Assembly: GCF_009727055.1 (NCBI RefSeq)
Contig: NC_052349.1
Coordinates: 38,070,125-38,134,124 of the forward strand
Origin: Benincasa hispida
Taxonomy: Eukaryota; Streptophyta; Magnoliopsida; Cucurbitales; Cucurbitaceae
Length of the DNA: 64,000 nt
Direction: 5' to 3'
How positions within the stretch are numbered: position 1 is the first letter of the stretch; every line of letters starts with the position of its first letter. The notes beneath the pieces are model-generated. The model saw only the letters and a program-made list of their open reading frames with translations. It was not told the DNA's origin and ran no database searches. Position numbers and translations under genes: made by a program. Positions 10,746-22,904 of the stretch are shown here, piece after piece.

Positions 10746-12598
10746 TGTTGGGTTGTCCTAAAACTCGCAGTTTGTAAAATGATAAACATTTTCTATTATC
10801 AATATACTTGTTATTGATCTCATAAATTGTATGAAAGTCTAAATCTAATAAACTAAGACCCATGACTATTGTATGAGTACTTGAACTTTATGTGGAGACA
10901 TAAGAGTGGATCAGGTTCGAGTAAATAGTCAAAATGATCTATGGTACATGAACGGGGTTGGGTACCTTATTCTGGTAACACCACTGGATGTGGCCTACTT
11001 TGTAGTTGTTACAAAGAGTTGTAAAGTGCTACATTCGATGTGATCCTAATTCGTACATGTTATGACATGAGGAGTGAGGGTGTCATATGCAATGATTTTG
11101 CATAAGATCAGGACCAAGAAATAAGTAATTCTTACTTTATAACGTTGTTTACTATTTAAGACTAACTATTTCACCTAGATGACCTAGGTAACTCGATCTT
11201 AATCCTGAGCTAACAATGAACTCCTGTTTATTCGGGATTGCCCTTAGATTTTAATAGTTGAGGGTTTGCTTAACAGCGCCAACTCAATAAGACTCCTAAT
11301 TCATTGGTAAGACCGAATAAATAACTGGGGACATAGGGTGCAAGAAGAAGTTCACACCTACCCGATTTAGGGATAGGAGAAATGTTGTTCTCTCAAGTAC
11401 TGAATCTAGGTCTTGAACAAGGGGCCCCACCCTCTCACTGGGCTGAGAGATTTTGGTTTGGTGATTGGATCACAAATCAGTTGTTCATTAGAGGATCAGT
11501 AGGGACTTGAGGAATAAGACGTAAATCTCGGGGGTAAAACAGATATTTGACCCAGCCGTTATTACGAACAACCTGTGAAGGGTCGACTTGCTGATTATGG
11601 TTAAATCATGTGGACATAATATCTCTACAGTGAGGGGAGTGCAACTATGGGCTTAGTGGAATAACCCATTAGTTAACGAATGGAGATTAATTTGGTCTAA
11701 TAAGTTCAGCCAATTAATCTCGGATCATTGGAGCCCATGATCTATAGGTCCGAGAGGTCCCCTATTAGCTCGTAACGGACTAGCTCTAGAATAACATGAT
11801 AAGTTAATTTTGAAACGTTCAAATTAGAATTAAGGGAATTAGTAATTATATGAGATACAATTATGTTTAATTTTAGAATTAAACGGAATAGGAGAATTTA
11901 TATATTTAAATATGATTTAAATATATAAAGATGAATATGTGTTAAAATTAATTTAATATTTGATATTAAATCAATTAAGTTTTATTTAATCATTAATTTA
12001 TGAAATAATTAATTTTTTATTTTTAAAATCAAATAGATTTTTTAAATCAAAATTTGATTTTTAGATAAATTTGAAAAAATTGGAAAACAAAAACACAAAA
12101 TGGAAAAATGGATTTTTCCATTATTAATCTTTGAACTAGCTCACACATATTGCAATATCTTGCCTTTGTCTTCTCCAAGCATGAGCTGCAACTCATGCAG
12201 CTCTTCTCTTTTCATGTTGATCTGCAATATAATGAAGAGATTGGAGTAAAAATCGGGCATGCAATCAAAAGAGTTTTGAGAGAAAAACTGGTTTGAAGAA
12301 AGATTCTTCAATAAGGTTGCAACAATGAGCTTTTCTCCTTCATCCCTTGATTCAAGCTTGTTTTGAGTCCCATAACTCAAACTAGAGGACCAAGAGAATA
12401 GTGGTGAAGATCTTAAGGTGGTCTACAACAAGATATGGAGAAGATTGCAGCTAGAGAAAGAACTTTGAAGAAGTTATAGAAGAGGTATGTCTTGAAACCC
12501 ATTTTTCTATAGAAGCATGCTTTATATTATGCCAAAATTAGTGAATTTGAATGCTTAGATGATCCTTGTGCTTCCGTTGTTGTTGATACAATCCTAAA
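10746..12598 (+). mobile_element. Copia element Co1, 5' LTR
   Basis: About 1.85 kb, starting TGTTGGGTTGTCC and ending ATCCTA next to a primer-binding site. The preceding AAGTT (10741-10745) recurs after the element end at 21459-21463 as the target-site duplication. It is inverted relative to Co2. Confidence 0.88.
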
Positions 12599-12600
12599 AT

Positions 12601-12612
12601 TGGTATCAAAGC
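12601..12612 (+). promoter_or_regulatory. Co1 primer-binding site
   Basis: TGGTATCAAAGC, one base off the initiator-Met tRNA site TGGTATCAGAGC used by plant copia elements, directly after the LTR. Confidence 0.85.
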
Positions 12613-15544
12613 ATCAAATAAACATTCAATTCGGTTTAACTTTGGTTTGGTGGGTGTTTTATATGAGAAATATGAAACTGATGCACTGATATGATTTTCT
12701 GAGTTTTGACTGTTTAATTCTCTTTAATTTCTCATTTAAATTTGTAATTTGCTCTTGCTTTATGAGCTTTAATGTATTCTCAAGAGTCTATAATTTATTT
12801 GGAGTCATTAGAGTTGAAATTAAGTTGTAAATCGAAGAAACAAAAGAAGAGGCCGAGTTGCAGTTCTAGAAAATCAGCCTCTGTTCTTGTCGTTGTTGAG
12901 GTTCTAGTTGCTAAACAATCATTTAGCTCCAGACGCTACACGATGTGAAGAAAAGCCAGACGATCGTATAGCAATGGGCACTGGTCGTTGTGATGTTGAA
13001 TGCTAGAAGATCGTGTACCTGCAGGAGCTAAACGATGCGTTCAATTTGCTATATGATATCATTAAACGATCGTTTAGCTTTGGCGTGGAACTAAACGATA
13101 CGTTGAATTTACTATACGATGGTACTATGCAATCGTTTAGCAACTATGCGCTTTAAGCGATGCAATGAAGCACTACGTGATAGCGCTAAGCGATCGTATA
13201 GACGTAGTGCTAAGCGATGCGTTGAAGTTTCTATGCGATGGAACTAAAAAAATCGCTTATCTACGATGCTGAAGACGCGATGATGTTCTATACGATGGAG
13301 CTAAGCGATCGTTTAGCTACATGACGAATACTGAACGATGACATGCAGCGCTAGACGATGGTGTTAAGCGATCGTTTGGTTCTATACGATAAAACTAAGC
13401 GATAGTTATGAAAAGCTATACGATAGCCCTGAGCGATCTCTTACTACGATCATTTATCTTTGATCGGGAGCTAAACGATGCATTGAGTTACTATGTGATA
13501 GCACTACGCGATCGTTTACCTATATGCGGGAGCTAGGCGATGCGACGAGTTGCTATGTAATAGCACTACGCGATCGCATACCTTCATGCGACAATTGGGC
13601 GATGTATTGAATGCTATATGATGGCATTAAACGATTGTTTACCTTTTGCGCACGCTAAACGATCAAACACTTACTAAACGATCTGGCAAAATGTAAGACA
13701 ATGGTCATCATTGCTAAATGGTGAGACTTAGCGAGATGTTGAACATGTGCAAAGGCTGCCAGTTCGACCGGTTCTCTTGTGGTTTGGTCCGGTTCATCTT
13801 CGAATGGTTCTTGGCTGGTCTGGTTCAGACGATTTAGGTTCAGTTTAAGCTAATTGAGTTTGTTTTGAAGTGGTTCGAGCAGTTCGGAAGCGGTTCGAAA
13901 GCTATTTTTGTAATAGTTAGGCTTTTGTTTGCTTGTTTTTTGCCAAAACTAAAACCATATCAGTTTGTGTTTAATTATTTATGCATTTGATATATGTTAT
14001 AATTGAATAAATCTTGTATGTGCATATAGTATGCCATTTAGATTTAAAATCCCACCATAAGAAGCATATAACATGCATTGAAAGTATGTTATAATTGTTA
14101 TATCATATAGTATGCATGTTAGGGTTTCTTGTATTTAATATAAATGTTATATTAAATTTGAATTCCTTATGTATGTTACGGATGAATAACATGTCTAAAG
14201 TTTTATAAGTTGTTATAAAATTGGGTTAAACATTTAAAATCCATAAACAACACTTGCATGCTAACGTAGGTTGACCACTTGTTTTAATTGTTAAAACTTA
14301 TAAAACCTAGGTTACAAACTCAACCGGTATATAATCCTGTCTAAGGCTAGGGATACTTAAGTTGACGGGTTATGGAACACCTCCTACCTGGGGATTATGG
14401 CCGAATTATTGAGTGTTGGTAACCGATTTTATGAGCATACGTGAGTGATGTGAGGTAATAAAATGGTTTATCACCTAGACATCGTAGGTTAAAATCCAAT
14501 TATAAGAGTTATACTTGGATAAACCACATAGACTTAGAGTTGTTTTATTAGCCGAAAAGAACATAAGCATAAATATATACAAATAGAACACTTCAGTGGT
14601 AGTTTAATAACTTCTATATGATAGAGTTATTAGAAAAATTTAGTGGGAGATTAATAACATATATGATACGTTATTTTTAGCTCTCACGTCTCTAAGAGTT
14701 CACAATCCAGATTTAAGCGGTACTTCGTGACCCTGGAAGTGACCTCCATTCAGAAAGTATTTTTTAGCTTAAATCTAGATTTGGATGAATAAGAGGAAGT
14801 TGTTCAAATATAAGTCTATTATACGATAAATAGATTTCAACTGCCACGTCTCCATATAGTTTACACCGTGAGATTCATATGACGCTTTATGTCACCCTGG
14901 GAGTGACCTCCCTACGGAAAGTGTTTTGTATGAGTCAATATCAAGGTAAATGGAAGAATTAGTTCATAGTAAGTGGGTGAAGGATATGTTTCAATATATC
15001 CTGCGGTCTCCTCCATTAGTCTGAACCGTGAGATTCCTATGTTGCGCCTGCTGGTTAGCTTTAAGCGGCCCTTTGCTAGACGTTTAGCGACGGCTATCCC
15101 CATGGAGGGTTGTAATAGGGGATTCGAAACAACCCAGACTTCAGTAAAATGAATAGGGTCTTATAGTTCCATCTTGGATGTTGTTTTCTATTTCGGAGGC
15201 AAATTCATACCGTCTTATAGGATCTGAAAATGGTGAGTCATAGTTACAAGAATTACTAAGTTGTTAGTAAAGATCTTGACCAAAAATGATAACTAAAAGA
15301 CTGTAAGAATAAGATTTATTCTGGAGACAATAGGAATAAGAGTTATTCCGGGGATAGTGTTTGGTCAAAATTGTTTGTTTTAGTAAAGGAGTATCTGACT
15401 GCCCCACGGTAGCACATATTTTGACTCATTAAAATATCGTTGCAAATAAATAATGGTTATGGGTACATTATTTCTTTTTGCTAAAACTTGATTTTGGATT
15501 TAGTTACAATTTGCTAATTAGATTTTTTTTTTAATTTTATCAGC
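12613..15544 (+). other. Co1 long leader; gag not recognisable
   Basis: About 2.9 kb between primer-binding site and protease with no gag that I can recognise. It contains the CGATCG array (12900-13720), a stretch rich in GGTTC/CCGGTT words (13750-13900) that also occurs in Co3 near 31040-31170, and four short repeats of a phrase like GTGACCTCC...GGAAAGT at 14738, 14905 and nearby. No ORF longer than 63 codons is believable. Confidence 0.6.
12900..13720 (+). repeat. CGATCG-rich array in the copia leader
   Basis: Degenerate units of about 60 bases built around CTAAACGATCGTTTAG, a 16-base palindrome in its ideal form, alternating with GCGATG(C/G) words. At least seven exact CGATCG occur here. 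Closely related arrays lie in the gypsy LTRs at 22905-23240 and 28360-28640 and near the gap at 61700-62750. Confidence 0.8.
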
Positions 15545-18235
15545 ATGTCAAATTCTTTTGTAGTACTCACTTCCGATGTACATAACAGTAAAATCAAATC
15601 AATAAACAAATTACTAGCGGTCGATTATACCAAAAGAGTTTTAACAGAGGATTGTCCTCTATCTCCCAACTCATCTAAAATTATGAATTATGTAGATGAG
15701 GATGTTGAATTCGAACAACAAGATAAATATGATTTACTTGTTATCGAAGCATGTTTAGTAGAAAATGATAAAATCTGGATAATTGATTCAGGTGCCGCTA
15801 ATCATGTATGTACCATCTCACAGGAAACGAGTTCCTGGAGACAGTTGACTGAAGGTGAAATAATCTTTAAGGTAGGGACCGGGTTGATTGTTTCGGCTAA
15901 AGCAGTGGGAGATATGAAGTTATTTATAGGAGATAAGTACATTTATTTGAAAAATGTATATTATATTCCTTCTATGAAAATAAATTTAATATCTGTTTCC
16001 TATTTGCTAGAATAAAATTATAAAGTTTATTTCGAAAATGGTGAAGTGGTCATCAATATGTGAAATAAACAGATTTGCTTTGCAAAATTAGAAAATAACT
16101 TGTACATGTTAAAATCGACTGAGGTCAAAGCTGTGTTGAACATAGAGATGTTTAAAACTGCTGGGACTCATAAAAAGAGGAAGATTTTTCCAAATGCCTA
16201 TCTTTGGCACTTGAGACTGGGTCACATAAATCTCAACAGGATTGAGAGATTGGTTAAGAACAATCATCTAAATAAGTTGGTAGACAGTTCATTACCACCA
16301 TGTGAGTCTTGTCTTGAGGGTAAAATGACAAAAAGATATTTTTCTGGAAAATGTCTTAGAGCCAAAGAAACCCTGAGCTCATTCACTAAGACCTTTGTGG
16401 GCCTCTAAATGTTAGAGCAAGAGGAAGGTTTGAATATTTCATTAGTTTTATAGATGATTATTCTAGGTATGAGCATATTTACCTATTGCACCAAAAGTCT
16501 GAAACTTTTGAAAAGTTCAAAGAGTATAAGGCTGAGGTTAAGAACCAATTAGGTAAAAAGATTAAAACACTTCGATCAGATTTAAGTGGTGAGTATATGG
16601 ACACAGAATTCCAGAACTATTTGATAGAACATGGAATTCAGTCTAACCTCATAGCCCCTGGCACACCCTAGCAGAACGATGTGGCAGAGAAGAGAAACAG
16701 AAACTTGTTGGACATGGTTCGTACCATGATGAGTTACGCTCAGTTACCAAATTCTTTTTGGGGACACGTAGTTGAGTCTGCGGTGTATATTTTGAACATA
16801 GTTCCCACGAAAAGCGTTTCTGAAATGCCTTACGAGCTCTGGATGGGACATAAAGGAAATTTATGTCACTTCAAGATTTGGGGTTGTCCAGCACATGTGT
16901 TGGTGCATAATCCTAAAAAGATGGAACACCGTTCAAAAGTATGCCTATTGTAGGCTACCCAAAAGGAAACAAGAGGTGGTCTCTTTTATGATCCTCAAGA
17001 AGATAAAGTATTTGTATCGAAAAATGCAACCTTCCTAGAGGAATATTATATAAAGAACCATCAACCTTGCAGTAAGCTAGTAATAGAAGAAATGTCCAGA
17101 GAAACGACAAATGTATCAACAAGAGTTGTTGATCGAGCAGGTCCTTCAACAAGAGTTGTTGATAAAACTGATACTTCACATCCTTCTCAAGAGTGGAGAA
17201 TGCCTCATCGCAGTGGGAGGGTTGTGTAACAGCCTGACCGGTAAATGGGTTTAACTGAAACTCAAGTTATCATACCAGATGATGGTTTAGAGGATCCGTT
17301 GTCTTTTAATCAAGAAATGGACGATGTGGACAAAGATTAATGGATTAAAGCCATGAACCTTGAAATGGAATCTATGTATTTCAATTCTGCCTGGGATCTT
17401 GTAGATTAACCAGAAGGAGTAAAACCATCGGTTATAAGTGGATCTACAAGAGAAAACGAGACCAAGCTGGTAAGGTACAGACCTAAAAAGCTAGACTTGT
17501 GGTAAAAGGGTTTACCTAAAGAGAGGGGTTAGATTTTGAAGAAACCTTCTCTTCAGTTGCCATGATAAAGTCTATTAGAATATTCTTGTCCATAGCCACA
17601 TTTTATGATTATGAAGTATGGCAAATGGATGTGAAGACAACTTTTCTGAATGGCTATCTTGAAGAGAGTATCTATATGTCTCAACCAGAAGGGTTTATAC
17701 AGTAGGGTCAAGAGCAAAAAGTCTGCAAGCTTTATCGATCCATTTATGGATTAAAACAAGCTTCTAGATCCTGGAATATGAGATTTGACGTTGCAATCAA
17801 ATCTTATGGATTTGAACAAAATATTGATGAACCCTATGTCTACAAGAAAACGGTCAACAAAACTGTCGCTTTTCTGGTGTTGTATGTTGATGATGTTCTA
17901 CTCATTGGGAATGAGATAGAATATCTAGCTGACGTTAAGAGATGGCTGGCTTCACAATTCCAAATGAAAGATTTGGGAGAAGCATAGTATGTTCTTGGAA
18001 TTCAAATAGTTCGAAATCGCAAGAACTGAACATTGGCATTATCTCAAGTATCTTCCATAGCAAAATTTTAAGAAAGAATCTTTACCTTTCAGGCATGGAA
18101 TTCACTTGTCTAAGGAGCAGAGTCCTAAGACACCTCAAGAGGTTGAGGAGATGAATCAAATTTCATATGCATCTACAGTTGGGAGTTTGATGTATGCAAT
18201 GTTGTGTACTCGTCCCGACATATGCTATGTTGTAG
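15545..18235 (+). pseudogene. Co1 copia pol: protease, integrase, reverse transcriptase (broken)
   Basis: Degenerate polyprotein for reverse transcription and integration of a Ty1/copia element. Order seen: aspartic protease with WIIDSGAANHVC (15776 on); GAG-pre-integrase zinc region LWHLRLGHIN...CESCLEGK (16204-16330), with the HHCC ligands; integrase core with TLRSDLSGEY and the AEKRNRNLLDMVRTMM helix, in which the usual PGTPQQN has become PGTP-stop-QN at about 16671; then reverse transcriptase from about 17341 with MDVKTTFLNGYLEE, YGLKQASRSW and an intact LYVDDVLLIGN active site at about 17880-17910. Stops fall in frame, many at codons where CAG or CAA is expected. The protease-integrase-RT order is diagnostic of copia. 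The RT is cut at about 18231 by element D, and RNase H is not found. Confidence 0.92.
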
Positions 18236-19217
18236 GAATTGACTATTAACAAAGTATACAAATAAATTACATTGCCTGTACAAGAATCAAAGAATTTCGT
18301 TAAAAATTTGATTCAGATGGGTGCATGATTTAAAAATTCACATCATGCTTCCATTAAACACAGACACATATTTGCTGAGGATGGGCAACACACATGTACT
18401 CCCGCAACACGCCCCTTAACTAGACAAATTTTTGGAGGATACCTCAACATAGTGCATTTAGCTAAGGATGGGTAAAGAGCACACAAGCGCACAACACACC
18501 CCTCAACGCAATGCATTTGGGTGTAATGGACGCAAGGTGTCTCTTGTTAACACACAATGCACCTATCATCACGTTTCATACCAGTATTTATTTTTCTTTT
18601 TTATTTTTTAATTCATCTAAAACACAAGTCGAAAAGGACTTTGCAAAGTTTAATGGTTCATCCACTCATTCACAAGAATTTACGAACGACGCTACTAAAT
18701 TAAAGGAATGGAAGTACATACAAAATTAAATTGGAAGGAAATACGGAATCTAGAAAGCGGTAAAAGAAAGCTATAAAGAAAGCAATTAAACATAGATATA
18801 GAGATGCTAATTGAAAGAGTTTTTCAGAGTTACCGCAATAGCATCCCCGCAAGTGGTCAATCTTGCTTGCCTACGCAATGTCTTCAGGGACATTGTTCTC
18901 CTCCTTACCTCATCCCACAATATGTATGGGAGGAGATGCAATATAAGTCCTTTGGGAGTCACACCAGGTATGAGGAATGTGTGCACTTCTCAAACCTTGT
19001 ATTCTCCGCAACCGTAGGTTTTGAAAGTCCAGTGCTTATTCTGGTTCTGATGTGCTCCTGCACGAAAAATACACCTGATCTCTAGGTCCGCTTGGAATTT
19101 TTGGATCACTCTAGTACTCATAAGCCATCAGACTACTCTTCGCATTGAATAGCCAGTACAAAGAGATTTTTCCTGCAAATACCACAAACACACTCAAACA
19201 ATAAACTGTTAACCAAA
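18231..19217 (-). mobile_element. Element D, truncated internal region
   Basis: Minus-strand relative of element C. 18236-18300 resembles C at about 40545-40635. Then, after a large deletion, 18340-18530 resembles 44160-44330 and 18790-18960 resembles 44650-44790. Gag and the extra ORF are gone. The left edge has no LTR, so the element lost its 3' half. Confidence 0.75.
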
Positions 19218-19235
19218 TCCCCGGCAACGACGCCA
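19218..19235 (-). promoter_or_regulatory. Element D primer-binding site
   Basis: Minus strand TGGCGTCGTTGCCGGGGA, one base from the tRNA-Asp-type site TGGCGCCGTTGCCGGGGA typical of Athila-group gypsy elements. Confidence 0.88.
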
Positions 19236-19241
19236 TAAACT

Positions 19242-21025
19242 TGTAACGCATAAAATTAAGATAGGTGTGATTACTGATGTTCTATGCTCGAAATAATGCG
19301 ATACTACCACTAGATATGCGTTAATGATGGGTATTCAAGTAGTATGCCATGCACTGTCACAAGTTTCCTTATGATAGAACCAAGTGTAATTCCACCGCAA
19401 TTTTCTCGGTGTGATCCGAGGTCGAACACGGGGACTGGTTTAGGTTATTGTGGTATGTTCATGATATATGCGACCAGGTTTTCAATCTTTAAAAATGTGT
19501 TTGTATAGGTATATAAATTGCGATAAAATAAAGTAAAACGGTAAAGATACGATAATAAAATGAAATACAATAAGCCTACGCTAGATGATACAAGATACAA
19601 GGTTCATGTGCAAGAGGCTGGGGTCAAGGCTGGCTGTGAAAGTTGTGCAAAGATGTGGAATGCGGTGGCAAGTATTTTAGAAAGAGAAAGACAAATAATA
19701 TAAACAATGCAAGTTCTCAATTGCGTTGAAGCTACAAATGTTGTTTCGCTCTTCTCTTGGCGTACACCTTTCAGTGATCGGCCATGCTCCCACATGTCTG
19801 TGGTGAAACAGAGACTAACGTAATGAACACAAGGTTGCTTCCATGTCTGGAAGTACTACTCGCTTTAGTTAACACATTCTCCTGACCTTCTCTCGATAGA
19901 TCAGAATGGCATCTTCACTTCTGCTCTCACAGGTGAAGATGTCATCTAACATGCCTTAGCTAAGCGCATTTTATATCTTTAACACAGATTAAGTACTTAG
20001 TTAATTCATATTGCTCATCAAGGAATTAAGAAGACGTCATGAAGAAAGTGATTGGCGGGTGAACGAAAATAGACAGAAAATGGTAAATGAAAGCTATCGA
20101 AACATTTAATACGTCTATTAAGCATTTGATACATGGTGTGTGAATGAAAAGATAAAGGAAACATGAAATACAACGATGAAAGAGATAGAACAGATACAAA
20201 CAAGTGCCAATGTCTTGGCACTGATTCGATGGAGATCTGCTTGCCGGATAGGATGGATTTGATGGATGTGAAGAGGCTTCCCTCTCAGGCTTGCTCCACT
20301 GGTAGCAGTGATCTTTGCATAGAGCTTTCAATCGAGGTGTTTTGGCAGGTTAGATCTGGAATCACTCTCGACCTTATCTCGTCTTCTTCCCGGATTTCTT
20401 CACTCAAGCACTTCAGTTCAGCCTTTTCTCTCAACAATTTTGCAGCATTTACCGTACCCCGATCATACTTTTTCTCTAAAATCAATGGGGTATTTATAGG
20501 TGCAAGATCTTGACTCCGGCCTTGTGGTCCCCACTATTGATGTCATGGTAATTCGAAGATGGAGGGATATTATTACTTTTGTTATGCAATCAGACCGTCA
20601 AATCTGCACAACCGTAGTTGACACATGTCTTAATCCTCCTCTTTTACGTTGCTCAGCTGCATCTTTCGATCATGGATTCGCATGCGGTGTTGTTTTTATT
20701 ACCGCATGCGTGTGAAAACAACTCGGATCGACTATTCGCAATGCGCCGTTATTGCAGGTAATCGTCTCTCATGTGACTAACGGGCGCAATGTGACAGAGA
20801 TGCCATGATCATTTCTCATGAGCCTTGGCGCAAGCGGTGACTTGGTCTCCTGTAAAACAGAGTAAAATTCGACTTGTCTTCCATGCTTTATGGTGTTAGT
20901 GGGTTGTAATTGCAAACATTTATAATATTGTAATACTAGGCTAATTTTCATCGGTGCATATTTATAACTGGCTTGCAATATCTAGATAAGGTGGTATAAA
21001 TAACTTGTATTTCTACAAGTTATCA
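19242..21025 (-). mobile_element. Element D 5' LTR
   Basis: 1.78 kb, homologous to the LTRs of element C. On the minus strand it starts TGATAACTTGTA, followed by a GAAA loop and the complementary arm, and it ends TTACA next to the primer-binding site. A TATA box (CTATAAATA on the minus strand) lies at 20491-20499. Confidence 0.88.
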
Positions 21026-21370
21026 ATGATATTCTACTCATTGGGAATGAGGTAGAATATCTAGCTGACGTTAAGAGATGGCTGGCTTCACAATTCCAAA
21101 TGAAAGATTTCGGAGAAGCACAGTATGTTCTTGGAATTCAAATAGTTCGGAATCGCAAGAACAGAACATTGGCATTATCTCAAGCATCTTCCAATGCAAA
21201 ATTCTAAGAAAGGATCTTTACCTTTCAGGCATGGAATTCACTTGTCTAAGGAGAAGAGTCCTAAGACACCTCAAGAGGTTGAGGAGATGAATCGAATTCT
21301 ATATGCATCTACAGTTGGGAGTTTGATGTATGCAATGTTATGTACTCGTCCCGACATATGCTATGTCGAC
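21026..21370 (+). repeat. Second copy of Co1 reverse transcriptase segment
   Basis: Near-identical direct repeat of 17888-18232, with about a dozen base changes. Here LGEAQYVLGIQIV reads without the stop found in the first copy. The two copies flank element D, so D sits between 345-base direct repeats rather than between normal 5-bp duplications. Confidence 0.85.
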
Positions 21371-21458
21371 AGAAGCATTCTTTATATTATGCCGAAATTA
21401 GTGAATTTGAATTCTTAGATGATCCTTGTGCTTTCGCTGTTGTTGATACAATCCTACA
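21367..21458 (+). mobile_element. Co1 3' LTR remnant
   Basis: Only the last ~92 bases of the copia LTR remain (matching 12507-12598), ending ATCCTACA. AAGTT at 21459-21463 matches 10741-10745 and closes the element. Confidence 0.85.
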
Positions 21459-21462
21459 AAGT

Positions 21463-22534
21463 TGGTATCAGAGCAAAATATTTTGGGAAGAAAGGGGAAA
21501 AGTTTATATATAAGTCTGAGTCCTGAGTCTCTAACATGTGTACTACCTAAGTAAAAGGAAGATGTCTAGTAGAAGTGGCAAGCAGAACAAGCAGACAGAC
21601 AATAGGAACCCTGACCCTACCTTTAGAAGCTCTGAGATTCGAAATAGCGGAGATTCTAGTAAGTGAAAGATAATGTTTCAGTGGCTCAGGAAGGAAGACT
21701 TCGAGAAGGGAAGTCGGGAGTCACGCAGGTAAACATCGACTTTTCACTAGAGATAGAAATTTTAGTAGGTTTGCTCAGAGGTTAGTGGCAAACGTGAAGT
21801 TTATTCTAGTGAATTCAGGGAAAAGGGTGTAATCTAGAGGAAGTCCTAGTCAGATTAATCCTAAGAGGAGGGAAAAGATGAGCAACAGTGAGCTCGAAAT
21901 GTACCAGGGGTACGTTGAGTATAAAAAATAAGGAATAAAATGGTCAGCAAAAGGCAAAAAGGAAAAGGTCCAGATCTGCTGATGTTCCAGGGTATAGCTC
22001 GAAGTTTGAGTTGTGATTGAGCTAGGGACTAGTATAGTTAAAAAAACCTTATGTATATAGTATGGTAAGCCATAGTTGGGAAATGTTATAGTAGACATTC
22101 AAGTATGGATAGGTAGGAAATCCTAAGAAGAGGCCCCTCAGTTAGGTCGAGAAGTCTAATTGACACAAATATTGATTTCACAGCTAGTAAGTAATTCAAA
22201 GGTATGACAACTGGAAAAAAATGTTCTAGTGGCATTGCTAGGAAATGGAGAAGGACCACCCTAGTAATAAATGAATACTATGACTCAGTGGAGAATGGAA
22301 GAGTCACCGGATAATGTAACAAATACAGTGAACTATTATGACCAAGTTATTCATACGTACTAGTATTACTTAATATGAACAAAATTAATATCAAAGTAGC
22401 GCAACGAAAGCATAGTAAAAAGAAGAAAAAGAAGAAGGTTGTAAAGTTTACGATCAAAGGATGTTGTGAAACTCTAGTTATAAGTAAGTCTGAGAAAATT
22501 TCGAGGATGAAATTTCTTTAAGGGGGGAGGTAAT
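21463..22534 (+). mobile_element. Gy1 internal region, no pol
   Basis: Begins with primer-binding site TGGTATCAGAGC (21463-21474) and ends in a polypurine tract. An ATG at 21562 opens a short frame (MSSRSGKQNKQ...) that stops after about 35 codons; the rest has stops in all frames. Just before the purine tract, ATTTCGAGGATGAAATTTC resembles the end of pol in Del/Tekay-type gypsy elements. With 2.9-kb LTRs and 1.07 kb of non-coding interior, this resembles a large retrotransposon derivative, mobilised in trans if at all. Confidence 0.75.
22519..22530 (+). promoter_or_regulatory. Gy1 polypurine tract
   Basis: AAGGGGGGAGG lies four to five bases before the LTR start TGTAAACCCC, the place where plus-strand DNA synthesis is primed. 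Confidence 0.85.
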
Positions 22535-22904
22535 TGTAAACCCCATACTCCATTTTTCCTACATAAGTGAGTAACAAGCGTGTTAAGTAAAATTATGAAA
22601 GGAGGTAAAGAAAGTAGGCAGATGGAGGAGGAAAATTCTAAGTGTTAGAAATACTTAGTCAAGGGTGAGTTTTAGATAATATAACAAGTGAAAATTGGCT
22701 AAGTATGGAAGCAAAGTGTAGCCATGCATTGATAGAGAAGTGTGGATGCATGGGGTTGCGTGTGTAGCAACCAAGGCTTGTAGAGGTTAAGTGTTGAAGC
22801 TAAGGATAAACAATGCGTTGGTACTAAGGATGAACGCATGGGTTGAAAGACATGTTGCATTGATAAGGCTTGCGGAAGCCTCAAGTGTGTGCGAGCAAAG
22901 ATCC

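Noticed and set aside
12900..13720. Possible CRISPR-like array of CGATCG units
   Set aside because: Units are degenerate, spacers are not unique or of constant length, there are no cas genes, and the context is a plant copia leader.
20163..20513. 116-codon plus-strand ORF inside the element D LTR
   Set aside because: The corresponding frame is broken in the other LTR copies (39000 and 47000 regions), so it is not conserved coding.
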